From IMG/VR virus record IMGVR_UViG_3300028581_000044, positions 1-61,761 of that record: a stretch of DNA of 61,761 bases. One strand, written 5' to 3'. Position numbers and translations under genes: made by a program. The DNA is from a virus. Below are positions 1 through 7,391 of the stretch, piece after piece. Under the pieces are notes generated by a model, which worked only from the letters and a program-made list of their open reading frames with translations, made no database searches and was not told where the DNA came from. Position 1 is the first letter of the stretch. Each line of letters opens with the position of its first letter.

Positions 1-2
1 AG

Positions 3-365
3 TATTCTGGTTATGGTAAGAATTTGAGATTGAGGAGAGAAAAATGGATGACAACAGATCCTGTAACAAAAAAAGAAGTGAGATCAAGTGTAAAAAGATA
101 TTCATTAGATTATAGAAGTGATTATGTTTATAAAGAGTTCACTGATTGTTTAGATGATTTTAGAAAATTAGCAGAAGAAAAATTTGAAAAACAAAAAAGA
201 ACAAAAACATATGAATTCCTTATTAATAATATAAAATTTCAATATACATCAAATATAAAAGAAAATATTAGTTCATATAGTGAAGATTTAAGTTATAACT
301 ACTATTTCTATGATAAAGAAGGTAATTATATTGAAAGAATTCCAACGTGGGTTAGTTATGGTTAA
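3..365 (+). CDS. hypothetical protein, 5' end outside window
   Basis: The reading frame is open to the left edge of the window, so the start is probably missing; the first in-window start-like codon is a TTG at 24. The visible protein is charged, rich in Lys, Glu and aromatic residues, and ends in WVSYG. I recognise no domain. It is followed by a short spacer holding a TTTAATATATA motif and then by a run of genes on the same strand, so it probably closes an upstream operon. Confidence 0.6.
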   Translation, partial: YSGYGKNLRLRREKWMTTDPVTKKEVRSSVKRYSLDYRSDYVYKEFTDCLDDFRKLAEEKFEKQKRTKTYEFLINNIKFQYTSNIKENISSYSEDLSYNYYFYDKEGNYIERIPTWVSYG

Positions 366-366
366 T

Positions 367-378
367 ATTTAATATATA
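367..378 (+). promoter_or_regulatory. TTTAATATATA motif, candidate late promoter
   Basis: ATTTAATATATA lies about 33 nt before the start codon at 411. Near-identical motifs precede many other genes of this window on both strands. It resembles the T4 late promoter (TATAAATA) in composition and in lacking a -35 box. Its role as a promoter is inferred. Confidence 0.35.
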
Positions 379-410
379 GAAAAGTAAACTAAAAAATATT
401 AATATTTAAA

Positions 411-842
411 ATGAAAAAAGCTTATGAAAATTTAACAAAGGAAAACATCAACAAAAATCTATTTGATGTTCAATTTGAATATGAAGATTTATCAGAAATA
501 GAAAAGAAATTATTATCGGATCATATAAACAAGATAACTGATAATATGATGGAATTTGAATTAATGTCGGTTGAAAAAATCGTTCAACCATTAGATATAT
601 TAATTAAATTAAAGAATAACAAATCAACTGGTGATGTCTTTGTTAAAATGAAAGATAAAGATGAAAATATATTAGGTGTTTTTAAATTTAAAACTCTTAA
701 AGTTACAGAAATAAATAATTTAATAGATTTCGATTTTAACGAACCAGATTTTAAAAATAATCAAAAAACATTACAAATAAATTTCATATTTGATGATATT
801 CTTTATTCAAGTGATGGAAAAAATTACGATAAACTTTCATAA
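411..842 (+). CDS. hypothetical protein
   Basis: A 143-residue acidic protein with no motif I recognise. It appears to be mixed alpha/beta, with a charged helical N-terminal half and a beta-rich C-terminal half that ends in FDDILYSSDGKNYDKLS. Its stop codon overlaps the start of the next gene (TAATG), so the two are probably translationally coupled. Company with collagen-like and membrane-anchored proteins suggests a virion or assembly role, but that is only context. Confidence 0.6.
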   Translation: MKKAYENLTKENINKNLFDVQFEYEDLSEIEKKLLSDHINKITDNMMEFELMSVEKIVQPLDILIKLKNNKSTGDVFVKMKDKDENILGVFKFKTLKVTEINNLIDFDFNEPDFKNNQKTLQINFIFDDILYSSDGKNYDKLS

Positions 843-1240
843 TGGGATATTCAATACCGAAACCACCAATAGGTTATCATGGTCAAAATGGTCAAATCGG
901 AAATAGTGGAAATGTCGGAAATAACGGATATCCCGGTGTTCCATATATAGATTTTGTTTCTAATAATATAGATAAATCAATAAGTTATACTGATCATCTT
1001 TCTCAAAAGATGGATGAAAGTAGAAATTATGTCGAATATCTTGCAGAAAAAATAGGTGGAATACAAACAAAAAATCCTATAAGAACTGTTCATTTGATTC
1101 CAAATATTGATTTGGTTCCGGAACCGGGTTTCATTTCACAAACATCTATTCAACAAATAACAAATGAAAATGAACAAAAATTAAATTGGTGGTGTGAGAA
1201 AAATAAAACTTCTAGTGACTTCTGGAAATATAAACTATAA
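842..1240 (+). CDS. hypothetical protein with a Gly-rich collagen-like stretch
   Basis: Residues about 11-33 are a Gly-Asn-rich run with GxxG spacing (GYHGQNGQIGNSGNVGNNGYPG) resembling short collagen-like linkers of phage fibre and decoration proteins. It is followed by a helical segment with YVEYLAEKIGGI. The next gene carries a similar helix (YSEYVANSVNKILDHM), so the two are likely related or partner proteins. No catalytic motif is visible. A structural role is inferred. Confidence 0.6.
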   Translation: MGYSIPKPPIGYHGQNGQIGNSGNVGNNGYPGVPYIDFVSNNIDKSISYTDHLSQKMDESRNYVEYLAEKIGGIQTKNPIRTVHLIPNIDLVPEPGFISQTSIQQITNENEQKLNWWCEKNKTSSDFWKYKL

Positions 1241-1255
1241 ATTCATTTAAAAATA

Positions 1256-1822
1256 ATGAGAATGATTAAAAATTACGAATCTTTTGCAAAAGACATCGAT
1301 TCAAGTATAGAATATTCTGAATATGTCGCTAATAGTGTGAATAAAATTTTAGACCATATGGATAATTTAAATCCATCTAATTATTCAACATCTGGTCCTT
1401 ATGGTTCATCAGGTAATCCTCCTTTTGGTAATGATGGAATTTGGGTTCCACAACGAGGTGGTTCACAAGTTAAAATAACACCACCCATTGTTTCTACAAA
1501 AACACAAGAAGAAATACAAAATGATAAAGATGTAATATATCTTGGTAAATCCAGAATAGATGGATCATCAATATATAGGAAAGGTAGTGAAATTTACAAT
1601 GTCAAAGATAATAGATCAGAACCTTTGATAGTTAGTGGTTTGACAACTCCAACATGGAATGATGGTACTTGGAATCCAAATTTAAAACCGAATAATGATA
1701 TGGGTTGGTGGACGAAAAATCAAGAAGAAGAAAAATTATCAAAATTTCAAAAATGGTCAATCGGTATTGGTATTGGAACCTTAATTGTTGGGTTGATATC
1801 AATTCTTATAATGTTTATTTAA
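1256..1822 (+). CDS. hypothetical protein with C-terminal membrane segment
   Basis: A 188-residue protein. The N-terminus (MIKNYESFAKDI from the second Met) weakly resembles the capsid-targeting tags found elsewhere in the window but lacks the final Glu. A middle part rich in Gly, Ser, Pro and Asn (GPYGSSGNPPFGNDG) is flexible. The last 22 residues form a single hydrophobic helix (IGIGIGTLIVGLISILIMFI), which suggests a membrane anchor with the bulk outside it. Shares a helix with the preceding gene. Function unknown. Confidence 0.6.
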   Translation: MRMIKNYESFAKDIDSSIEYSEYVANSVNKILDHMDNLNPSNYSTSGPYGSSGNPPFGNDGIWVPQRGGSQVKITPPIVSTKTQEEIQNDKDVIYLGKSRIDGSSIYRKGSEIYNVKDNRSEPLIVSGLTTPTWNDGTWNPNLKPNNDMGWWTKNQEEEKLSKFQKWSIGIGIGTLIVGLISILIMFI

Positions 1823-1876
1823 AACTTTTTAACATTTTTATTCTATAATAGAATTCAAAAAAATAATAACCCACTA

Positions 1877-2398
1877 ATGCAGATCTTAGTTACTCCAAGT
1901 GATATAATAAAACGTTGTTTATGGTTAGAATATCAAAGATATTTTTTGACTGTTCCAGACGCCATAACAGGAAAAAGGAAACTTAAACAAAGAGAAGAAA
2001 TAACAAAAATTATCCAAGAAGATAAACCATTGGTATTGAAAGAAGAAGATGCTTATGTTATAGGTCTTCTTAAAGTGGTTGAAACACCAAATATTGTACA
2101 TAGATTTAAAGATCATATTGAAGAATACTTGAAAATTAAAAGTTCTATTAACAATAATAGACTTTGGATATTAAAAAATGTAATATTAAAAGAAGTTATT
2201 ACTTTTAAAGATTGTTTTCCAGATGAATACAATCCACCATTCGAATATAAAAAAGGAATAGAAGATTTAAAAACATTCGTTGACAATCTTTATTCTGAAA
2301 TAGAAAAGATAGAACCAACGAAAATTCCGGATAAAGAAGGAAAAATGAAAGACTATGTTTCTTCCAATCAAGTTAAAAACTTATTAAGTGAAAAATAA
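1877..2398 (+). CDS. hypothetical protein
   Basis: A 173-residue, mostly helical, charged protein starting MQILVTPSDIIKRCLWLEYQRYFL. I recognise no domain. It lies 3 nt before the DHFR gene on the same strand and is probably co-transcribed with it. A 54-nt AT-rich spacer separates it from the upstream group. Confidence 0.6.
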   Translation: MQILVTPSDIIKRCLWLEYQRYFLTVPDAITGKRKLKQREEITKIIQEDKPLVLKEEDAYVIGLLKVVETPNIVHRFKDHIEEYLKIKSSINNNRLWILKNVILKEVITFKDCFPDEYNPPFEYKKGIEDLKTFVDNLYSEIEKIEPTKIPDKEGKMKDYVSSNQVKNLLSEK

Positions 2399-2401
2399 CC
2401 T

Positions 2402-2932
2402 ATGAATATATCAATTATAAGTGCGGTGGCAAACAATAATGTCATTGGTAAGGATAACCAATTACTTTGGCATTTAAGTGATGATTTGAAGAGATTCAAG
2501 TCTTTAACATTTAACCATATTGTTATTATGGGTCAGAAAACATATGAATCCATCGGTAAACCATTACCACATAGAACAAATATCATTATATCCAATGATT
2601 ACGATTTTAAATTAAATATTCCACCTATGAAAATGGATGATTGTGACATCAGAATTGTTCATTCCATAGAAAGTGCACTGGAAACCGCGGAAGCTTTAAA
2701 TGATATTAATGATGAATATGAAGTGTTCATAATTGGTGGTGGAAGTATTTATAGAGAATTTATGAAATACGCCAATAAATTATATATCACTAAAATTTAT
2801 AAATATTTTTATGGTGATACATACTTTCCATATATAGATTTAGAAATATGGAAAGTATCTACTTTTAGTGAAATACAATATGATGAAGAATGTCAATTTA
2901 ACTATCAATACTTGACTTACGAAAAAATATAA
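2402..2932 (+). CDS. folA: dihydrofolate reductase
   Basis: Reduces dihydrofolate to tetrahydrofolate with NADPH, supporting thymidylate synthesis during phage replication. The family pattern is clear in order: N-terminal ISAVANNNVIGKDNQLLWHL, the catalytic acidic position in LSDDLKRFK, the NADPH-binding VIMGQKTYESIGKPLPHRTNIIIS, then FIIGGGSIYREFM and the C-terminal GDTYFP strand. At 176 residues it has normal length for the family. T4-type phages often carry this gene as frd. A terminator hairpin follows. The start at 2402 sits directly after the preceding stop. Confidence 0.93.
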   Translation: MNISIISAVANNNVIGKDNQLLWHLSDDLKRFKSLTFNHIVIMGQKTYESIGKPLPHRTNIIISNDYDFKLNIPPMKMDDCDIRIVHSIESALETAEALNDINDEYEVFIIGGGSIYREFMKYANKLYITKIYKYFYGDTYFPYIDLEIWKVSTFSEIQYDEECQFNYQYLTYEKI

Positions 2933-2951
2933 ATTTGGGATTACTTTAAAT

Positions 2952-2984
2952 AAAAAAACCAGTCTTTCAACTGGTTTTTTTATG
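2952..2984 (+). terminator. intrinsic terminator after DHFR gene
   Basis: The stem AAACCAG / CTGGTTT with an 8-nt loop is followed by a run of T residues on the plus strand and preceded by a run of A residues, so it can work in both directions. It separates the DHFR gene from the converging RHH gene at 3047-3205. Confidence 0.8.
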
Positions 2985-3046
2985 CCACAAATACGGTAAT
3001 GTGGTACACCACGTCAAGCAACCAATGGTTAATGACAAAATATATA

Positions 3047-3205
3047 TTATTTTTCTAATTGTTTTTTAATCAATTTTTCGATAAATTCAGATTTATTGAA
3101 AATGTCATTTTCCAACATATATTCATCGAGTAATTTTGATAACTCTTGATTAATAGTTAATGTTAATTTCTTTTTCTTTTTATTTTCTGGATATTTTTTC
3201 TTCAT
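3047..3205 (-). CDS. small ribbon-helix-helix (CopG/Arc-like) protein
   Basis: A 52-residue protein too short for most gene finders. After a very basic N-terminus (MKKKYPENKKKKK) it shows the RHH pattern: a beta strand LTLTINQEL, helix SKLLDEYMLEN, then the NKSEFIEKLIKK second helix. Such proteins bind DNA as dimers and usually repress transcription. It is divergent from another RHH gene at 3292, with an 86-nt shared control region. The same divergent arrangement recurs at 8943/9213. Confidence 0.7.
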   Translation of the reverse strand: MKKKYPENKKKKKLTLTINQELSKLLDEYMLENDIFNKSEFIEKLIKKQLEK

Positions 3206-3264
3206 TCCTTTTTTATATTAAAAATATTAAAAAGTTTTAAAAGTGATAAATATGACTTTTTTAA

Positions 3265-3276
3265 TTTAATATATAA
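3265..3276 (+). promoter_or_regulatory. TTTAATATATAA motif before the RHH-endonuclease pair
   Basis: The motif lies 16 nt before the start codon at 3292 and matches the recurring candidate late-promoter motif of this genome. Confidence 0.35.
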
Positions 3277-3291
3277 AGATAAAAAGAATTT

Positions 3292-3459
3292 ATGAAAAAT
3301 AAAACAAAATCTGAAATTTCGGTGACTATTAATCAAGATGTTGTGAATATGGTTGATGAAAATTTTGATAACAGATCTAAATTTGTCGAATATTGTATTA
3401 TTCAAGAATTGATAAAGAATGATGTTTATAGAGAAAAAATAAATAAAATAATCATATGA
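3292..3459 (+). CDS. small ribbon-helix-helix protein preceding an endonuclease
   Basis: A 55-residue protein with the RHH layout: strand EISVTINQDVVNMVDENF, turn DNRSKFVEYCIIQEL. Its stop (TGA, 3457-3459) overlaps the start of the endonuclease gene at 3456 as ATGA, so the two are translationally coupled. The same coupling of an RHH gene to a putative homing endonuclease occurs at 9213/9374 and 28296/28163. I infer that it autoregulates or represses the endonuclease. Confidence 0.72.
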   Translation: MKNKTKSEISVTINQDVVNMVDENFDNRSKFVEYCIIQELIKNDVYREKINKIII

Positions 3460-4160
3460 AAAAATTAACAACGGAAGAATTTATAGAAAAAGCTATAAAA
3501 ATTCATGGTGATAAATATGATTATTCATTAGTAGAATATATAGGTAATAAAAAAAATATAAAAATAATAAAGGATGGAATCATATTCGAACAATGGCCAA
3601 ATACTCATTTAAAAGGGTGGGGAATGACTAATAAAGATACAAAAGAAGAATTTATAGAAAAAGCAAAAAAAGTCCACAGAAACAAATATGATTATTCACT
3701 TGTTGAATATAAAAATAATAAAACACATATAAAAATAATATGTCAACATCATGGTGTTTTTATTCAAAAACCAAATAATCATTTAAATAATCATGGTTGT
3801 TTTAAATGTAAAAAATCATCTGGTGAAATTAAAATATCTTATTTATTAGATGATTTTGGAATAAATTATATACAAGAAAAAAAATTTAATGATTGTAAAA
3901 ATATCAAATTACTTAAATTCGATTTTTATTTACCTAATTATAATTTATGTATTGAATATAATGGGATACAACATTATCAACCGAAAAAATATTTTGGTGG
4001 TAAATTAAATTTTGAAAAGATTATAAAAAATGATAAATTAAAAATCGAATATTGTATTTTAAATAATATTGATTTGTTGATAATAAAATATGATGAAAAT
4101 ATTGAAAAGATTATTTTAAATTATATAAATAAAAAAAACCAGTCAAAAAATTATATTTGA
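3456..4160 (+). CDS. putative mobile endonuclease with zinc-ribbon repeats and Vsr-like nuclease domain
   Basis: The N-terminal half carries two copies of a repeat starting EFIEKAxKxHxxKYDYSLVEYxxNK. The second is complete, with a C-terminal PNNHLNNHGCFKC part of the type found in phage homing-endonuclease-like proteins. Residues about 145-220 look like a Vsr/restriction-fold nuclease: KFDFYLPNYNLCIEYNGIQHY, with the D and the EYNG acidic residues as likely metal ligands. It is coupled to the RHH gene before it. The first repeat is degraded, lacking its Cys pair. The stop codon lies inside the terminator hairpin. Confidence 0.72.
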   Translation: MKKLTTEEFIEKAIKIHGDKYDYSLVEYIGNKKNIKIIKDGIIFEQWPNTHLKGWGMTNKDTKEEFIEKAKKVHRNKYDYSLVEYKNNKTHIKIICQHHGVFIQKPNNHLNNHGCFKCKKSSGEIKISYLLDDFGINYIQEKKFNDCKNIKLLKFDFYLPNYNLCIEYNGIQHYQPKKYFGGKLNFEKIIKNDKLKIEYCILNNIDLLIIKYDENIEKIILNYINKKNQSKNYI

Positions 4161-4170
4161 CTGGGTTTTT
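4138..4170. terminator. bidirectional terminator shared by endonuclease gene and tmRNA
   Basis: A stem CCAGTCAAA / TTTGACTGG is flanked by an A-run on the left and TTTTT on the right. It can end plus-strand transcripts of the endonuclease and minus-strand transcripts of the tmRNA, whose mature 3' end is only a few nucleotides away. Confidence 0.8.
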
Positions 4171-4174
4171 AGTG

Positions 4175-4565
4175 TGGAGATGGAGGGATTCGAACCCTCG
4201 TGCACAAATTATTTTAAGAATCGTCTACAAAGTTTATACAGTTCTTAAGGACTGTCAACTATTTGATTTCGATATATTAGGAAATCAAAAAACCGTCAAT
4301 TGGTTTAATATTTTACTGTTCCGTTAAACCTTTCTAATATCGGATGAGTTACTTTTTTTCTTAAGCTGCGAGAGCCATTCTAGCTCTTTCTACACGTGCA
4401 AAAGGGGTAACACCCTTAGTTACACTTGTTTGGATATTCATCATATCCTCAGCGACAATTGTATTTGCTTTTATTGTTTTCCTATCAATTTATTAATCGC
4501 TTCCTAGAAAGTGCGATACTTGCAGATTCACTATTACGAATTCATGTCTATTCCAAGTCACCCCC
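4175..4565 (-). ncRNA. ssrA: tmRNA (transfer-messenger RNA) with an unusually long tag frame
   Basis: The 5' end GGGGGTG (4565 downwards) pairs with CATCTCC (4176-4182 on this strand) as a 7-bp acceptor stem containing G3-U70, the alanine identity pair. The discriminator is A, and CCA is not encoded. A T-arm with GTTCGAAT loop precedes the 3' strand, and the typical AAACTTTGTAGACG segment is present. The resume codon GCA falls near nucleotide 98, as in known tmRNAs. The tag starts ANTIVAED, ends RARMALAA and then TAA, with the ALAA degradation end, but is 35 codons long instead of the usual 9-20 or so. Total length of about 391 nt is typical. Hairpins downstream of the tag fit the pseudoknot region. 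Confidence 0.9.
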
Positions 4566-4567
4566 GG

Positions 4568-5133
4568 TTGATTGTGATTATCAAAACTTTAAACTCTTAT
4601 CCATGCTTTGTGTCTTTCGACTACCGACTTTAATGGGAGTATTTTGACTTATCCATTTTTTTCACAATCATATTCAAAGAACGATATTAGTGTATTTGAG
4701 ACTTTTCAGATAAAAATCCTACCAATTTGGTTTATCAGATTTTTCTCCTGTCTGAAAATACACATAATTTATATATTTGTATTTTATATTGTATTATTTC
4801 CAATTTGTTTAAAAAATGACTTGTATGGAGGGTGTCCAGTCGCGTTGTTTCAAGCCGGCTCGCTGGGGAGATTCCGTTTCGCACCAGTATTAATGTGTGG
4901 TGTATTTTCTACATTGTGTACGGCAAAGACTTCCAGTCCGCATAGAGCACATCTATTGGTTAGATTTGTTACGGGAGCAAGCCCCGACCAAGTTCTGTTG
5001 ATAAAAATCATTAGCATGGTACTACTCACTACTAAGAACCGCAAATGTGATACGCCTCAAGTATTCCATCGGTTTCGACACCTTTCAACTCCATCAAGTC
5101 AAAGAACATAATTTCACTACGAACATAATTTCA
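4568..5133 (-). ncRNA. large structured non-coding RNA upstream of tmRNA, unidentified class
   Basis: This stretch has no credible gene and parts of it are clearly richer in G+C than the surrounding genome. Long-range pairing is extensive. ATGGAGGGTGTC (4825-4836) pairs with GACACC (5077-5082) plus CTCCAT (5089-5094), closing a 270-nt domain that contains several hairpins. A second domain has GTGTATTT/AAATACAC (4690-4697, 4756-4763), then TCAGA/TCTGA, then AAAAATC/GATTTTT (4712-4718, 4738-4744). A third has TCACAATC/GATTGTGA (4662-4669, 4570-4577), TTTTGA/TCAAAA (4642-4647, 4581-4586) and a GAAA tetraloop hairpin (4612-4621). A promoter on the minus strand at 5138-5174 fixes the orientation. 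Size and location next to a tRNA-like gene recall the GOLLD and ROOL RNAs of phages; membership is not shown. Confidence 0.72.
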
Positions 5134-5137
5134 CTAC
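5104..5137. repeat. two tandem copies of a 17-bp sequence
   Basis: gaacataatttcactac occurs twice head to tail with no spacer, directly downstream of the minus-strand promoter, so it would form the first bases of the large RNA or its leader. It could be a regulator site or a recent slippage product. Confidence 0.8.
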
Positions 5138-5174
5138 GACAAAGGTAGGATCTTTTATCGAAATAAAAAAATTA
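5138..5174 (-). promoter_or_regulatory. promoter of the large RNA (T-tract, 11-nt spacer, TACCTTTGTC)
   Basis: On the minus strand TAATTTTTTTATTTCG (5174-5159), an 11-nt spacer and TACCTTTGTC (5147-5138) match the arrangement found before 36387, 48931, 49673 and 50553. TACCTTTG fits the Bacteroidota -7 consensus TAnnTTTG. Transcription would start near 5131. Confidence 0.7.
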
Positions 5175-5501
5175 TAGGGTAACTTCTAATACAGCTTTAT
5201 CCTTATTCTGATTTTCGAATACAATAGTATTATCTTTTTTGTTTGGATCTAGATATACTTCAAAATTTCTAAGGAATCCAACTTTATGAATTTCGTTTTC
5301 GTTTTCTGATTTTTTTGAATATACAAAATTCACATTATCAATAATATCCAGTATATTTTCGTTTACCGTTAATCTATCAAATTCTATTTCATTATTTTCT
5401 ATGTAATAATTATTGAAATCGTAAATTCTAATTACCAAATAAACAGGTATCATCGATTCATCTTTAATATCTTTTAAATTTATTTTTGATATGTCCATCA
5501 T
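5172..5501 (-). CDS. hypothetical protein
   Basis: A 109-residue acidic, beta-rich protein with no recognisable domain. It is the last gene of a three-gene minus-strand operon, its start overlapping the stop of the upstream gene by 4 nt. Its stop codon lies inside the promoter element of the downstream RNA locus. Confidence 0.6.
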   Translation of the reverse strand: MMDISKINLKDIKDESMIPVYLVIRIYDFNNYYIENNEIEFDRLTVNENILDIIDNVNFVYSKKSENENEIHKVGFLRNFEVYLDPNKKDNTIVFENQNKDKAVLEVTL

Positions 5502-5866
5502 ATTGTCAAATCTTTTATATAAGGGTATATTTGTTCTTTTATTTCATCTTCTGTTATACCCGGATAACGTTCTAAAACCATTTCAGAAAGTTTTTTAGAA
5601 TCGTTTTCTAATATTTCTCTTTTTTGAAGGTGATAACTCATTTCTTTCTCGATAACCAAAATACTTTTTTCTATTTCACCTATTTTCAATATGAGATCTT
5701 CTTTATTTTCAATACCATCCAAATCATCTTTCAATTTGTTTAATTGGTCAAGATAAACCATAACAACTTCTTGTCTTTCGTTCGCTATTTTTAGTGAACT
5801 CAAGAAATCCCTTCTTATTCTGACAGCTTGTTCTATAAATCTTAAATCTATTTTATATTTACTCAT
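5498..5866 (-). CDS. hypothetical coiled-coil protein
   Basis: About 122 residues from the MSKYK start at 5866 (an alternative start lies at 5875). The whole length is helical with heptad-like spacing (IANERQEVVMVYLDQLNKLKDDL, IGEIEKSILVIEKEMSYHLQKREIL), suggesting a coiled-coil scaffold, chaperone or neck component. It overlaps both neighbours slightly and is part of the same operon. Function not recognised. Confidence 0.6.
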   Translation of the reverse strand: MSKYKIDLRFIEQAVRIRRDFLSSLKIANERQEVVMVYLDQLNKLKDDLDGIENKEDLILKIGEIEKSILVIEKEMSYHLQKREILENDSKKLSEMVLERYPGITEDEIKEQIYPYIKDLTI

Positions 5867-6974
5867 ATTCACCATTTATTTTGATTACTTTTTCTGGAAC
5901 AATGACATTTTCTTCTGGTGTGTTTATAATTATTGGAATATCATTATATTTATCTAATTCCGGTTTTAAAAATTCTTTATGTTCTGATGGTATATCTTGT
6001 TTTTCGGAATTTACATCTTCACCTATTATGATTTTTTTAAACTCATCATATATTTGTTTTTCAAGTAATGATGGATTGTCCCAAAGTTTATTCATTAATT
6101 CATTAGTATAGAATTTAACAATATCACCATCAAAGTTCATTGCGGTTTGACGAAGATATGTAGGATCAGCTATCAATTCTTTAAATATCAATTTAACATC
6201 AATAGGATGAATTTTTTTGAATTTTTTGAAAAACATAAAAGCTTCTTGTTCCGGTGTTAAATCAGTTCTCATTCCAGATGGTGACGGATTGGATGAATTT
6301 CCAACCGGACCTTGTGGTTGATACGGTGGTTGAACTGGCTGTTGAACAGGTGGTTGATACGGTTGTGATGGTTGTTGGTTTATTTGTTCATAAGTCTTAT
6401 AGATGTCTTGTGATGCTGGTTGTGATGGTGTTTCAGAATAAGAAGCCTGTTGTACATTAGCTTTAACAATAACTTCACCGGTAGTTAAATTTTTAACTTC
6501 TGATGTAGATTCTGGTGGAATATAAGTTCCCCTTTCTCTTTTTTGAAATTGTTGTGGTGGTTGATAATTTGGATTTCCAATTGTATTCATATCAATTGCA
6601 TCTTGAACAACTGGTGGTCTGTAATTATTTTGAAAACTGTTTAATAATTCCCTCTTTTTTCTTTCCATATCATCCGGTGTTTCTTCAATAAATATACCAG
6701 CTGGAGCTTGATTACCACTCATTTCTATTCCACTTGGGGTAACAATTGGTGTGGTATTTATGTTTACTTTTTCATTAAACTGTTGTGCTAGTCTTTCCAT
6801 AACAGGATCATGAGTGAAAAAATTATCCGGTTCGAAAAATTCTGTATATTTTTGTAAGAAAACATCTGTTTTTATATTCGTAGAATCATCAAGTGTTACC
6901 CATACACCATTTTCTTCTAGTACGGATACCACTTTTTGGTCTTTTAGACTTTGAAATTTTTTGCCTTTTAACAT
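5859..6974 (-). CDS. hypothetical protein with Pro/Gln-rich linker, probably virion or assembly protein
   Basis: 371 residues in three parts: an N-terminal region with a small beta domain (MLKGKKFQSLKDQKVVSVLEENGVWVTLDDS), a long low-complexity middle rich in Pro, Gln and Tyr (about residues 125-245), and a helical C-terminal region (TPEQEAFMFFKKFKKIHPIDVKLIFKELI). No enzyme motif is seen. As first gene of the operon with a coiled-coil partner, a scaffold or connector role is possible, without direct evidence. Confidence 0.6.
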   Translation of the reverse strand: MLKGKKFQSLKDQKVVSVLEENGVWVTLDDSTNIKTDVFLQKYTEFFEPDNFFTHDPVMERLAQQFNEKVNINTTPIVTPSGIEMSGNQAPAGIFIEETPDDMERKKRELLNSFQNNYRPPVVQDAIDMNTIGNPNYQPPQQFQKRERGTYIPPESTSEVKNLTTGEVIVKANVQQASYSETPSQPASQDIYKTYEQINQQPSQPYQPPVQQPVQPPYQPQGPVGNSSNPSPSGMRTDLTPEQEAFMFFKKFKKIHPIDVKLIFKELIADPTYLRQTAMNFDGDIVKFYTNELMNKLWDNPSLLEKQIYDEFKKIIIGEDVNSEKQDIPSEHKEFLKPELDKYNDIPIIINTPEENVIVPEKVIKINGEYE

Positions 6975-7076
6975 GTTTAACCTTTTATTTTTAAACTTTT
7001 TATATCTTGGAACAATAAAAGTTTTATATTTTCTGTTTTTATATTTTTATATATAATCAGAAATAGGTTCCAAATG

Positions 7077-7391
7077 ATGAAAACATATAAACAGTTTATA
7101 ATAGAAAATAATGAATATAGTCCAAAAGATGAATTATTAGAACTGGAAAAATTACCTAATGTAAAAATAACACATTTACAAAAGGTGCCTTTATCTGGAT
7201 TCATTGGGAAAATATCAATAGATGGAAATGAATATAATTTTGATGCTGATTATGATCTTGGTGATTGGGTATATTTTATTTATAATGTTCCGGGTTCTGG
7301 TCATGGTAGTGGTACTCATTTTGAAGATAATGGAATCGAAGGTAACATTGAAGATATAGTACTTGATTTAAAAGAATATTTAGGGATATGA
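7077..7391 (+). CDS. small protein with T4-type capsid-targeting N-terminus
   Basis: The start at the second ATG (7077) gives MKTYKQFIIEN, very close to the T4 internal-protein capsid-targeting sequence (MKTYQEFIAE as I recall it). The predicted prohead protease cut is after I-I-E. The remaining 90 or so residues form an acidic beta-rich domain with a Gly-Ser-His segment (GSGHGSGTHFEDNG). I infer packaging in the head and injection with the DNA. The stop overlaps the next start. A TTTATATATAA motif lies about 25 nt upstream. Confidence 0.72.
   Translation: MKTYKQFIIENNEYSPKDELLELEKLPNVKITHLQKVPLSGFIGKISIDGNEYNFDADYDLGDWVYFIYNVPGSGHGSGTHFEDNGIEGNIEDIVLDLKEYLGI

Noticed and set aside
1256-1822. 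Member of the capsid-targeted set
   Set aside because: MIKNYESFAKDI resembles the tag but lacks the [ILV]-x-E end and the protein has a C-terminal membrane helix.
4426-5111. Open frames across the RNA locus on both strands (for example 4426-4647, 4608-5111 on plus and 4850-5044 on minus, the last with a CALCG motif)
   Set aside because: They overlap exact long-range helices and a minus-strand promoter, have poor codon usage and no family match. The CALCG stretch looks like part of an HNH enzyme but the frame is short and closed on both sides.
4566-5135. Group I or II intron, RNase P RNA or HEARO-type RNA as identity of the large RNA
   Set aside because: I could not find group II domain V, group I core elements, the RNase P conserved P4 strands, or an IscB-like gene nearby. 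The class stays open.
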